A stretch of DNA of 6,172 nt from positions 1 through 6,172 of the forward strand of contig JANXXF010000341.1 in assembly GCA_025350775.1 (NCBI GenBank), read 5' to 3'. The notes beneath the pieces are model-generated. The model made no database searches. It worked only from the letters and a program-made list of their open reading frames with translations, and was not told the origin of the DNA. This stretch comes from Actinomycetes bacterium. Lineage in GTDB: Bacteria > Actinomycetota > Thermoleophilia > Gaiellales > Gaiellaceae. Below are positions 1 through 5,838 of this stretch, in pieces (position 1 is the first letter of the stretch; each line of letters begins with the position of its first letter). The position numbers and the translations under genes were made by a program.

Positions 1-771
1 ATCCTGTTCACGTTCGCGCTGGGCACCGCGGCAGGAGACCTCACCGCCGAGAAGCTGAACGTCGGCTACTGGAAGTCGGCGCTCATCTTCGCCGGGCTGA
101 TCGCAGTCGTGTACGGCTCACACTTCCGGTTCAGGCTGAACGCCGTCCTGGCGTTCTGGGCGGCGTACGTCCTGACCCGCCCGCTGGGCGCCTCGATCGG
201 CGATGAGCTCTCCCAGGCTCGCGCCGACGGCGGCCTCGCGCTGGGCACGACGACCACCAGCATCATCTTCTTGCTCACTATCCTGGCGGTCGTCGTGTTC
301 CTGACGATCACGAAGCGCGACCGGATCGAGCCGGACTCGGCGCTCGTCGCAGATCGCGTCCACCTCGCGCCGCGCGTGCTGATCGTGGCCAACAAGACCG
401 CGGCCACGCCCGCGCTCGTCGAGGCAGTCCGGCAGCGCGCGGCGGCCGGGGTGGCCGAGTTCTTCATGCTCGTCCCGAACCCGGCGCATCTGCCGTTCGA
501 CCGCATCAGTCAGGACACCCGCGCAGGCGAGCACATGCTCGAGGAGGCGCTGCCGCTGTTCGCAGATGTCGCCCACGTCTCGATCGAGGGGCGCGTCGCG
601 ACCAGCCCCAACGCCTTCGACGACATCCTGGCCGAGCTCGGCACGCGCCAGTACGACGAGATCATCCTCGAGACGCCGCCCGCGCACGTCTCGCACTGGC
701 TCCACGTCGACCTCCCGCAGCGCCTGGCGCACCTCGGCTATCCGCTGACGACCGTCACGGCGAGCCACTAG
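1..771 (+). CDS. COG4705-type membrane protein with C-terminal USP-like domain (5' truncated)
   Basis: The reading frame is open from the first base of the window, so the start lies upstream; 256 residues are visible before the TAG stop. Residues 1-105 are polytopic membrane sequence with the COG4705 pattern: an LGTAAGD segment near residues 7-13, then a related segment (RPLGASIGD, 60-68), each followed by a further hydrophobic helix. These look like internal repeats around conserved Gly-Asp pairs. The last helix is about 84-103 and ends in a basic KRDR stretch, which puts the C-terminus in the cytoplasm. Residues 124-256 form an alpha/beta domain opening with RVLIVANKTAATPALV, then EFFMLVPN and a WLHVDLPQRLAHLGYPLTTV ending. 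This resembles the universal-stress-protein-like Rossmann domain common in actinobacteria. Family knowledge gives no proven substrate for COG4705; transport or sensing is inference. The next gene starts 26 nt downstream. The domain calls come from pattern recognition, without a search. Confidence 0.8.
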   Translation: MLFTFALGTAAGDLTAEKLNVGYWKSALIFAGLIAVVYGSHFRFRLNAVLAFWAAYVLTRPLGASIGDELSQARADGGLALGTTTTSIIFLLTILAVVVFLTITKRDRIEPDSALVADRVHLAPRVLIVANKTAATPALVEAVRQRAAAGVAEFFMLVPNPAHLPFDRISQDTRAGEHMLEEALPLFADVAHVSIEGRVATSPNAFDDILAELGTRQYDEIILETPPAHVSHWLHVDLPQRLAHLGYPLTTVTASH

Positions 772-784
772 CGTGGCCGCCCTG

Positions 785-790
785 TAGCTT
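785..790 (+). promoter_or_regulatory. Possible leaderless -10 element (TAGCTT)
   Basis: TAGCTT fits the TANNNT consensus of actinobacterial -10 boxes and ends 7 nt before the ATG at 798. That is the spacing expected if transcription begins at the start codon itself (leaderless mRNA). No Shine-Dalgarno sequence precedes this ATG, which agrees with that idea. I see no convincing -35 box. The gene may also be read through from the upstream membrane-protein gene, so this would be an internal promoter. A single TANNNT match is weak evidence. Confidence 0.35.
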
Positions 791-797
791 CGCCTGC

Positions 798-1571
798 ATG
801 AGCACGACGATCCTGTTCCTGGCGGCGTTCTTCGCGAGCGCCGTCGAGATGGTCGAGGCGCTGACGATCGTGCTGGCGGTCGGCGTCACGCGCGGCTGGC
901 GGTCGACGCTAATCGGGGTGGGCGCTGCCGCCGTCGCGCTCGCGGCGATCGTGGGCGCGCTCGGGCCGGCGCTCACCCTGGTGCCGCTCGACTCGCTCCG
1001 CCTCGTGGTGGGGGGGCTGCTGCTGGTGTTCGGGCTCCAGTGGCTGCGCAAGGCGATCCTCCGCGCAAGCGGCTTCAAGGCGTTGCACGACGAGGAGGCG
1101 ATCTTCGCGCGTGAGCTCGCCGAGGCGCGCTCCGCCGGCCACGAGGAGCGGGCCGGCCTCGACTGGTACTCGTTCACGCTGTCGTTCAAGGGCGTGTTCC
1201 TGGAAGGGCTCGAGGTCGCGTTCATCGTCGTGACCTTCGGCGGCCACCGCGGCGGCGTCCCGATCGCAGCGGCCGCGGCCGGCAGCGCGCTCCTCGTCGT
1301 CGCGGTCGCCGGGGTGCTCCTGCGGGCGCCACTCAGCCGGGTGCCCGAGAACACGCTGAAGTTCGGCGTGGGCGTGATGCTCACGTCGTTCGGCATCTTC
1401 TGGGGCAGCGAGGGCGCAGGGGCGCACTGGCCCGGCGGCGACGCCGCCCTGCCGGCGATCCTCGCCTTCGTGCTCGGCACGTCGCTGATCGCGGTGCGCG
1501 TCCTGCGGCGGGAGCACGGGCGGCTGGGCCTGGCAGCCCCGCTCGCCGCCGACGCGGGCAGCGAGCCGTGA
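798..1571 (+). CDS. COG4280-type polytopic membrane protein with two E-x-x-E helices
   Basis: A 257-residue integral membrane protein with about six to seven hydrophobic helices (roughly 5-29, 37-58, 66-86, 128-148, 154-176, 186-204, 216-236). A charged loop (about 88-125) splits it into two halves. Each half opens with a similar helix carrying two glutamates: VEMVEALTIVLAVG (E17 and E20) and LEGLEVAFIVVTFG (E136 and E139). Each half also has a Gly-rich helix ending in an FG pair (LLLVFGLQW, 74-82; MLTSFGIFWG, 194-203). This suggests an ancient duplication, as in two-repeat transporters. The LEGLE string recalls the REGLE motif of FTR1 iron permeases, and paired acidic helices also occur in the UPF0016/Gdt1 cation exchangers. 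I place it in COG4280 (uncharacterised predicted membrane protein) by overall look. Cation transport is inference. The start is ATG at 798, and the stop overlaps the GTG of the next gene. Confidence 0.75.
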   Translation: MSTTILFLAAFFASAVEMVEALTIVLAVGVTRGWRSTLIGVGAAAVALAAIVGALGPALTLVPLDSLRLVVGGLLLVFGLQWLRKAILRASGFKALHDEEAIFARELAEARSAGHEERAGLDWYSFTLSFKGVFLEGLEVAFIVVTFGGHRGGVPIAAAAAGSALLVVAVAGVLLRAPLSRVPENTLKFGVGVMLTSFGIFWGSEGAGAHWPGGDAALPAILAFVLGTSLIAVRVLRREHGRLGLAAPLAADAGSEP

Positions 1572-1777
1572 GGCTCCTCATCGGTTTCGGCCGCTTCTGG
1601 TGGGACTTCGTCGTCGGCGACGACTGGCGGGTTGGCGCCGGCGTGGTTGCCGCGCTCGGTGGCGTGGCGCTGCTCGCGCACTGGGGGGTTCCCGCCTGGT
1701 GGCTGGCCCCGGTCGCGGTCGTCGCGCTGCTCGCGCTGTCGCTGCGGCGGGCGACCCGCGCGGCCTGGTCGCGGTAG
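1568..1777 (+). CDS. Small two-helix membrane protein, translationally coupled
   Basis: A 69-residue protein starting at GTG 1568, which overlaps the preceding TGA in a GTGA junction. This is a classic arrangement for translational coupling and is the main reason for choosing this start; no Shine-Dalgarno sequence is visible. The N-terminus has an aromatic amphipathic stretch followed by an acidic-aromatic motif (GRFWWDFVVGDDWR, 8-21). Two hydrophobic helices follow (about 22-40 and 44-59), then a basic tail (LRRATRAAWSR) that should face the cytoplasm. I recognise FWxDFxVGDDW-type small membrane proteins as recurrent in high-GC actinobacteria but know of no assigned function. Its position suggests an accessory or assembly subunit for the COG4280-type protein. 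That role is inference. Confidence 0.7.
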   Translation: MRLLIGFGRFWWDFVVGDDWRVGAGVVAALGGVALLAHWGVPAWWLAPVAVVALLALSLRRATRAAWSR

Positions 1778-1862
1778 CCGTGGACGCGCGCAGGTGCCCC
1801 GCCGACCCGTGAACGCGTACGGATCGGCCGATGTTCGGTAGCCGCTCGCGGACGGTACCGGC
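1778..1862. other. Convergent intergenic region
   Basis: These 85 bases separate the 3' ends of the two convergent gene groups. A bidirectional terminator would be expected here, but I find only short inverted repeats (for example CGGC-TCA-GCCG around 1859-1869, and a 5-bp AGCCG/CGGCT pairing near 1840-1863). None has a following T-run on either strand. No gene is supported in the gap. Confidence 0.5.
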
Positions 1863-2750
1863 TCAGCCGCCGACGAACGCGGCGACTCCTCGCACTCCGG
1901 TCGTGTCCAGCACCTCATACCGGTGGAGCAGGAACGGCGCCGCTGCAGACTGCAGCGAGCCCGGCTGCGTCGTGACCGCGAGGACGTAACCTGCGCGGAC
2001 GAGGAGCCTGACGATACGCAGGTCCTCACGGCCTGCCGGGTACGCGAACCACTGCACCGGGTGGCCGAGGTGGGCCTCGAGTGCCCGCCGCGACGCGGTC
2101 AGCTCGGCGAGCGCGGCGGAGTCGGAGAGGCGGGGCAGCTCGACATGGTGGACGGTGTGCGAGCCGACCTCGACGCCGAGCCGCTCGAGCGTACGCAGCT
2201 GCGGCCAGGTGAAAAAGCTCGGGTCGCGGCCGGAGACTCGCCCGGTGACGACGTATGCAGTCGCGGGGAAGTGCAGCCGGGCGAGGACGGGCGCCGCGTT
2301 CCAGAGGACGTCGCGGTAGCCGTCGTCGAAGGTGATCATCACCGGTCGACGTGGTAGCGGGACGCCGTGCTCGAGCGCGCCGAAAAGCTGTTTCTGCGTG
2401 ATTGCCTGGTAGCCGTGCCCGGCGAGCCAGCGCATCTCCGCCGCGAATGTCCGTGGCGGCACCGTCAACGCGCGCGTGATCGCCGGCAGCGAGACCGCCA
2501 GCGGCCCGATCCGGTGGTACATCAGGATCGGGATGTGGACGACGCGCCGCGACAGCGGGCTCGGGAGGACGAGCGGCGTGCGCCTGGCTGCCCGGCGTGG
2601 GTGCGCTAACGGGCGGGTGGCCGGTCGGGCGGCCGGTGGCGCGGCCCCCGGGGAGACTGCGGCGACGGTCACGACGACTGCGACGACCGCCAAAGCGGCG
2701 ACAGCGGCCGCCGCAATCCAGCGGCGGCGATTCCGGGCCTTCCTGGTCAT
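1863..2750 (-). CDS. Membrane-anchored polysaccharide deacetylase (NodB/CE4 domain)
   Basis: A 295-residue protein predicted to remove N-acetyl groups from an extracellular or wall polysaccharide. The ATG at 2750 is chosen because it is followed by a basic N-terminus (TRKARNRRRW) and a 20-residue hydrophobic helix (about 11-32), a signal anchor or signal peptide. The frame is open further upstream, but only inside the preceding gene. A Pro/Ala/Arg-rich linker (34-68) leads to the catalytic domain, which opens with HIPILMYHRIG (72-82). Metal-site motif 1 is TFDDGY (140-145, D142/D143), and motif 2 is SHTVHH (197-202, H198 and H202 as H-x-x-x-H). Motif 3 is FAYPAG (235-240), the YPxG form seen in PgaB/IcaB-like deacetylases rather than the classical chitin-deacetylase form. 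All metal ligands appear present, so it should be active. The gene starts 40 nt after the esterase-like gene and is probably cotranscribed. The substrate (peptidoglycan, exopolysaccharide or other glycan) cannot be decided from sequence. Confidence 0.9.
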   Translation of the reverse strand: MTRKARNRRRWIAAAAVAALAVVAVVVTVAAVSPGAAPPAARPATRPLAHPRRAARRTPLVLPSPLSRRVVHIPILMYHRIGPLAVSLPAITRALTVPPRTFAAEMRWLAGHGYQAITQKQLFGALEHGVPLPRRPVMITFDDGYRDVLWNAAPVLARLHFPATAYVVTGRVSGRDPSFFTWPQLRTLERLGVEVGSHTVHHVELPRLSDSAALAELTASRRALEAHLGHPVQWFAYPAGREDLRIVRLLVRAGYVLAVTTQPGSLQSAAAPFLLHRYEVLDTTGVRGVAAFVGG

Positions 2751-2790
2751 GCTCGCGCTGGGCCGAGAGGAGTCGACCGTGCCTGAATCC

Positions 2791-3678
2791 CTAACGTGTC
2801 GGCGGCCGTGGCTGTCCACTCGGCCTGATCGCGAATGCCCAGCGCAGCCCGGCGTTGAACTGATCACGCCACATGCCCGATTTGCTCGTCGCCAGGTCAA
2901 GCTTCGCGCGCACCTTGAGCTGCCAGAGCGCGCGTGCAAAGTCGATGGTCTGCTGCGGCTTTGCGTACTTTCCGTGCGCCGGGCCGCTCGAAAGGAGCAG
3001 CCTGACCCCCGCCGCCCGCAACTGCGCCGCGATCGAAGGCAACACAAGGACAGGATCGTTCAGCACGAGCGTCGCGGATCCGGCATCGGCGAGCGGCCCG
3101 TCCGGGATCGGCGTGAAGTAGCCGCCCCACGATTCGATTCGCCCGAACAGCGTCGGATGGTGGAACGCGATGTTCACCGCGCCGTAGCCACCGGCCGAGA
3201 GGCCGGCGATCGTGGTGCTGGCCTGTGAGCTGTCGACGGCCAGGTGGCGCTCGGCCCAGGGGATCACGGCGCCGACGAGGTAGTCCTCCCACGGCCCTGC
3301 CCACTCGCCGTTCCAGTGATCCACGCCGGCCGCCGGGATCACCGCGATGAACGGTCGAACCGCATGCGACGCGATCAGCCCGTCCGCCTGCTTCGCCAGC
3401 TCGAGGCTGAAGATGTATTCCGAAGGGCTCCCCGGCAGCCCATGCAGGAGGTAGATGACGGGATAGCGCTTCGTCGTCGTGTACCCGGGCGGCAGATAGA
3501 GGTACCCCGCACGCAGTGGCTGCGGAGCCGCTGCGCTCGGATAGACCCCACGGTAGATCTCGCCCCCGGCCGGGCCCCGCGCCACGGGCGCGAATCCGGG
3601 CACGAGCGCGAGGGCGGCGAGCCCGCTGGCGACGAATTGCAGCACGCTGTCGAGAGTAGCCCGGCGATATTGCGCCAC
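2791..3678 (-). CDS. Esterase-family alpha/beta-hydrolase with degenerate catalytic site
   Basis: A 295-residue protein of the esterase D/mycolyltransferase-like family (PF00756 type). From GTG 3678 it has basic residues (R5, R6) and then a hydrophobic stretch (about 11-30), consistent with a signal peptide or anchor, so it probably acts outside the membrane. The family core is clear: VIYLLHGLPGS (74-84, oxyanion loop), AGPWEDYLVGAVIPW (127-141), nucleophile elbow GLSAGG (159-164, S161), HHPTLFG (173-179) and ESWGGYF (182-188). The rest of the triad looks lost. The acid loop reads SSGPAHGK (230-237) with no Asp where the neighbouring paralogue has STRD. The paralogue's PGGHTWHAWRD corresponds to LATSKSGMWRD (262-272), with S265 in place of His. 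The frame stays intact to the conserved LRWAF end, so this is substitution and not frameshift. An alternative GTG at 3645 is preceded 7 nt upstream by TACTCT, but it would drop the basic N-region. It may be a non-catalytic lipid or glycan binder, or use unusual residues. Confidence 0.85.
   Translation of the reverse strand: MAQYRRATLDSVLQFVASGLAALALVPGFAPVARGPAGGEIYRGVYPSAAAPQPLRAGYLYLPPGYTTTKRYPVIYLLHGLPGSPSEYIFSLELAKQADGLIASHAVRPFIAVIPAAGVDHWNGEWAGPWEDYLVGAVIPWAERHLAVDSSQASTTIAGLSAGGYGAVNIAFHHPTLFGRIESWGGYFTPIPDGPLADAGSATLVLNDPVLVLPSIAAQLRAAGVRLLLSSGPAHGKYAKPQQTIDFARALWQLKVRAKLDLATSKSGMWRDQFNAGLRWAFAIRPSGQPRPPTR
3653..3658 (-). promoter_or_regulatory. Candidate leaderless -10 (TACTCT) before an alternative GTG
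   Basis: On the minus strand TACTCT matches TANNNT and lies exactly 7 nt before the in-frame GTG at 3645, the same geometry as TAGCTT before the gene at 798. If used, the esterase-like protein would start 11 residues later and lose the two N-terminal arginines of its apparent signal peptide. That loss argues against it. The element is inside the longer open frame and could be chance. Confidence 0.2.
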
Positions 3679-3735
3679 CGTTGAGCCGAGTTTGCGCTTG
3701 CGAGCGGATCTGACTCGAGAACGGCCTCCGAGCTC
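3679..3735 (-). other. Short spacer between MprF-like and esterase-like genes
   Basis: This 57-base gap follows the MprF-like TGA and precedes the GTG of the esterase-like gene. It contains two palindromic hexamers (GAGCTC and CTCGAG) and a small CGCT-loop-AGCG inverted repeat, but no T-run that would mark an intrinsic terminator and no Shine-Dalgarno sequence near the GTG. Read-through from the MprF-like gene is the simplest view, with an internal promoter possible. Confidence 0.4.
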
Positions 3736-5838
3736 TCAGCGTGTACCGCCGGGCAGCACCAGATAGCCCTCGGCCGCAAGTCCGGCGATGCCGACGCGCG
3801 GGAGATCCGCGACGCCCTCGTGAATCACATAGCGACGATCCCAGTGAGGCAAGAACTTCTCGTTGAAGGCGAGCAGGTTGTCGAGCTGGAAGTGCCCCTT
3901 CATCTGGATCAGCACGCGCTTCTGCAGCCGCTGCTGCCGGGAGAGCCCGGTCTGTGCGTCGGGTGAGAGCACTGCAGCGAAGGGGGCGAAGTTCAGCGAG
4001 ACGCGCCCGATGCCGCGCTCCCTCGCCCATCCGAATGTCGAGACGACGAGCCACTCGTTGAACCCGTTCGGGGTGTCGCGCAGGCGCGGCATCGACGACA
4101 GCGAGAGCGCGTTGCCCGCATGCGCCACGGCGAAGTGGAGGAATCCGTGCGGGTTGCCTTCGGGCCCGAAGCCGATCGCGAAGACCGCATCGTCTCCGTC
4201 GAGTCGGAAGAGGGTGTCCAGCTCCATCGTGAAGCCTTTCACTGGAGCGTCGCCACGCCAGACGTCGAAGATGTGCGCGAGCTCGGCCCGGGTCTCCTCG
4301 TCGATCGCGCCTGCGCTCAGGATCTCGATCCGGTAGCCCTCCCGCTCGAGGCGGGAGACCGACTGGCGCACCTTGCGGATGGCGCGGCCTTCGAGGGAGA
4401 AGGTCGTGGTTTCGACGACGGCCTCGTCGCCGTGATAGAGCACGTTGAGGCCCAGCTCGCGGTAGCTATCGAGGAAGCGCTCACCCGCGCCGAGGATCGC
4501 GAGTCGCCAGCCGCGCAGATGCGCGAACACGAGGAATCGCCCCAGCAGCTCGGGTATGGCATCCTGCGGGCCGATCGGGTCGCCCGAGACGATCGCGACC
4601 CCCGCTACGACCTTGTACGCGAGGAACGCCCGCTCGTCCTCGGCAAAGAAGTACGACTTGTCGGCGCGCAACGCGAACGGCGCCAGCGTGTCGACGCCCC
4701 AGGCTGCGACGAGCTGCTGGGCGCGCTCCCGCTCGTGCGCCGCCTGCCCGTGCCGGTAGCGCCACGGCGCCAGCCAGCTCCGCAGGAGCGCCAGCATGCC
4801 GACTGCGCCGAGCACGAACACCGACAGCGGGAACCACGAGCCGAAGCTGTCCGTGATCCTCACCGAGCCGCCCAGGTGCAGCCCGATCGCCGCCTCGGCG
4901 GTCTCCTGGACGGCGAAGCCGACGGAGTACGGCCGGTCGATGGCCAGCCGGTTGATCCAGATCGCGACGGCGCCGTAGGCGAAAATCGCAGCCACGAGGA
5001 ACAAAGCGTGGAGCAGCAGGCGCTGATGGCGGGCGGGATCCGAGCGGCCGGCGAAATTGCCACGGTAGGCCACGAGTGCGACCGCCAGCAGTGTGCAGGC
5101 GATCGCCTCCTCGTAGTCGAGGCCCTTGAGGATGTGCAGGGCGCCGGACACGATCACCAGCGCAAGCGTGAGACGCCACGCGCCGCGTCGGCGCCGGCGG
5201 AGACCGTCGGCGAGTACGACCAGGGCCAGGCCGGACGCGACGACGAGAGCGCTCGCCAGCCTCGGAACGACGTTCGGTGTCGCATTCTCGATCCAGAGCA
5301 GGCGGGTGTCGATCGCCGGTGTGATCGCCGAAAACACGTCCAGCAAGCCGGAGACCGCAACGAGCGCGGCGAGCACGAGCGGCGCACGCCGGTGAGGCCT
5401 GCCCCGAGGCACGGCGAGCAGCGCCACTTCGAGGCCGACGATGGCGGCGGGAAGATAGACGGCCGGCGAGTGCCCGGCGGCGTGCAGCGCCTTGCCGGAA
5501 GGGATCTGGCGGACGACGAAGATCGAGAAGGCGACGGTGCTGAACGCCAGCAGGCCGACGCCGACCGACGCGAGGATCCCGCTCGCGACGCGCTCGAGGC
5601 GGGCGAGGCGCGTCAGTCCGCCGAGGAGCGCGCCGGCCGCCGCCCAGACGGCGAGGAAGGTGAGCAGCGACACGCCTGAGAGGCGCGGGAGCTCGTCGAG
5701 CGGTAAGGCGTCCGACACGAGCGGGCCCGGGATGGTGCGCGGGCCGATCAGGTAGAGCAGCCCGATTGCAGCTGCCGACAGGAGGACGGCGCTGCCGGCG
5801 ACTGCGACGAACGACAACGTGCGCCAGACGCTACGCAT
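3736..5838 (-). CDS. MprF-like aminoacyl-phosphatidylglycerol synthase (DUF2156)
   Basis: A 700-residue membrane enzyme predicted to transfer an amino acid from aminoacyl-tRNA to phosphatidylglycerol at the cytoplasmic face and perhaps flip the product outward, reducing surface negative charge. Start ATG 5838 overlaps the upstream stop in ATGCGTAG, and the next residues (RSVWR, then a helix at 8-31) fit a membrane N-terminus. About ten hydrophobic helices fill residues 8-354. The soluble C-terminal domain (about 375-700) is DUF2156/LPG_synthase_C: DKSYFFAEDERAFLAYKV (393-410), SGDPIGP (418-424), AIRKVRQSVSRLEREGY (486-502), RDTPNGFNEWL (587-597) and SLNFAPF (614-620). Many MprF proteins have an NGxxDFL-type segment where this has NGFNEWL, a small variation. 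Unlike mycobacterial LysX it has no lysyl-tRNA synthetase domain. The transferred amino acid (Lys, Ala or other) cannot be told from sequence. It lies between two esterase-family genes and upstream of a deacetylase gene. The gene symbol is left blank because the substrate is unknown. Confidence 0.88.
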   Translation of the reverse strand: MRSVWRTLSFVAVAGSAVLLSAAAIGLLYLIGPRTIPGPLVSDALPLDELPRLSGVSLLTFLAVWAAAGALLGGLTRLARLERVASGILASVGVGLLAFSTVAFSIFVVRQIPSGKALHAAGHSPAVYLPAAIVGLEVALLAVPRGRPHRRAPLVLAALVAVSGLLDVFSAITPAIDTRLLWIENATPNVVPRLASALVVASGLALVVLADGLRRRRRGAWRLTLALVIVSGALHILKGLDYEEAIACTLLAVALVAYRGNFAGRSDPARHQRLLLHALFLVAAIFAYGAVAIWINRLAIDRPYSVGFAVQETAEAAIGLHLGGSVRITDSFGSWFPLSVFVLGAVGMLALLRSWLAPWRYRHGQAAHERERAQQLVAAWGVDTLAPFALRADKSYFFAEDERAFLAYKVVAGVAIVSGDPIGPQDAIPELLGRFLVFAHLRGWRLAILGAGERFLDSYRELGLNVLYHGDEAVVETTTFSLEGRAIRKVRQSVSRLEREGYRIEILSAGAIDEETRAELAHIFDVWRGDAPVKGFTMELDTLFRLDGDDAVFAIGFGPEGNPHGFLHFAVAHAGNALSLSSMPRLRDTPNGFNEWLVVSTFGWARERGIGRVSLNFAPFAAVLSPDAQTGLSRQQRLQKRVLIQMKGHFQLDNLLAFNEKFLPHWDRRYVIHEGVADLPRVGIAGLAAEGYLVLPGGTR

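Noticed and set aside
1835..1870. Possible bidirectional terminator at the convergent junction.
   Set aside because: Only 4-5 bp stems are found, with no T-run on either side. This is expected by chance at this GC content.
755..2029. A 424-codon minus-strand open frame across the left gene group.
   Set aside because: It is a low-complexity Arg/Ser/Pro/Ala-rich translation that runs antisense through three better-supported genes and into the deacetylase 3' end. No motif supports it.
2751..3047. Upstream extension of the deacetylase by 99 codons.
   Set aside because: The added sequence is Arg/Ser-rich, lies inside the esterase-like gene in another frame and would precede the signal anchor. 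ATG 2750 gives a normal export N-terminus.
2897..4054. A 385-codon minus-strand frame spanning the esterase-like gene and the end of the MprF-like gene.
   Set aside because: It is an Arg/Ala-rich out-of-frame shadow crossing a real stop and a real start. The correct frames show family motifs.
4120..5679. A 519-codon open frame on the plus strand opposite the MprF-like gene.
   Set aside because: Its translation is rich in Arg, Glu, Asp and Gln with no recognisable domain or hydrophobic core, typical of the antisense shadow of a high-GC gene. The opposite strand encodes a clear, conserved membrane enzyme.
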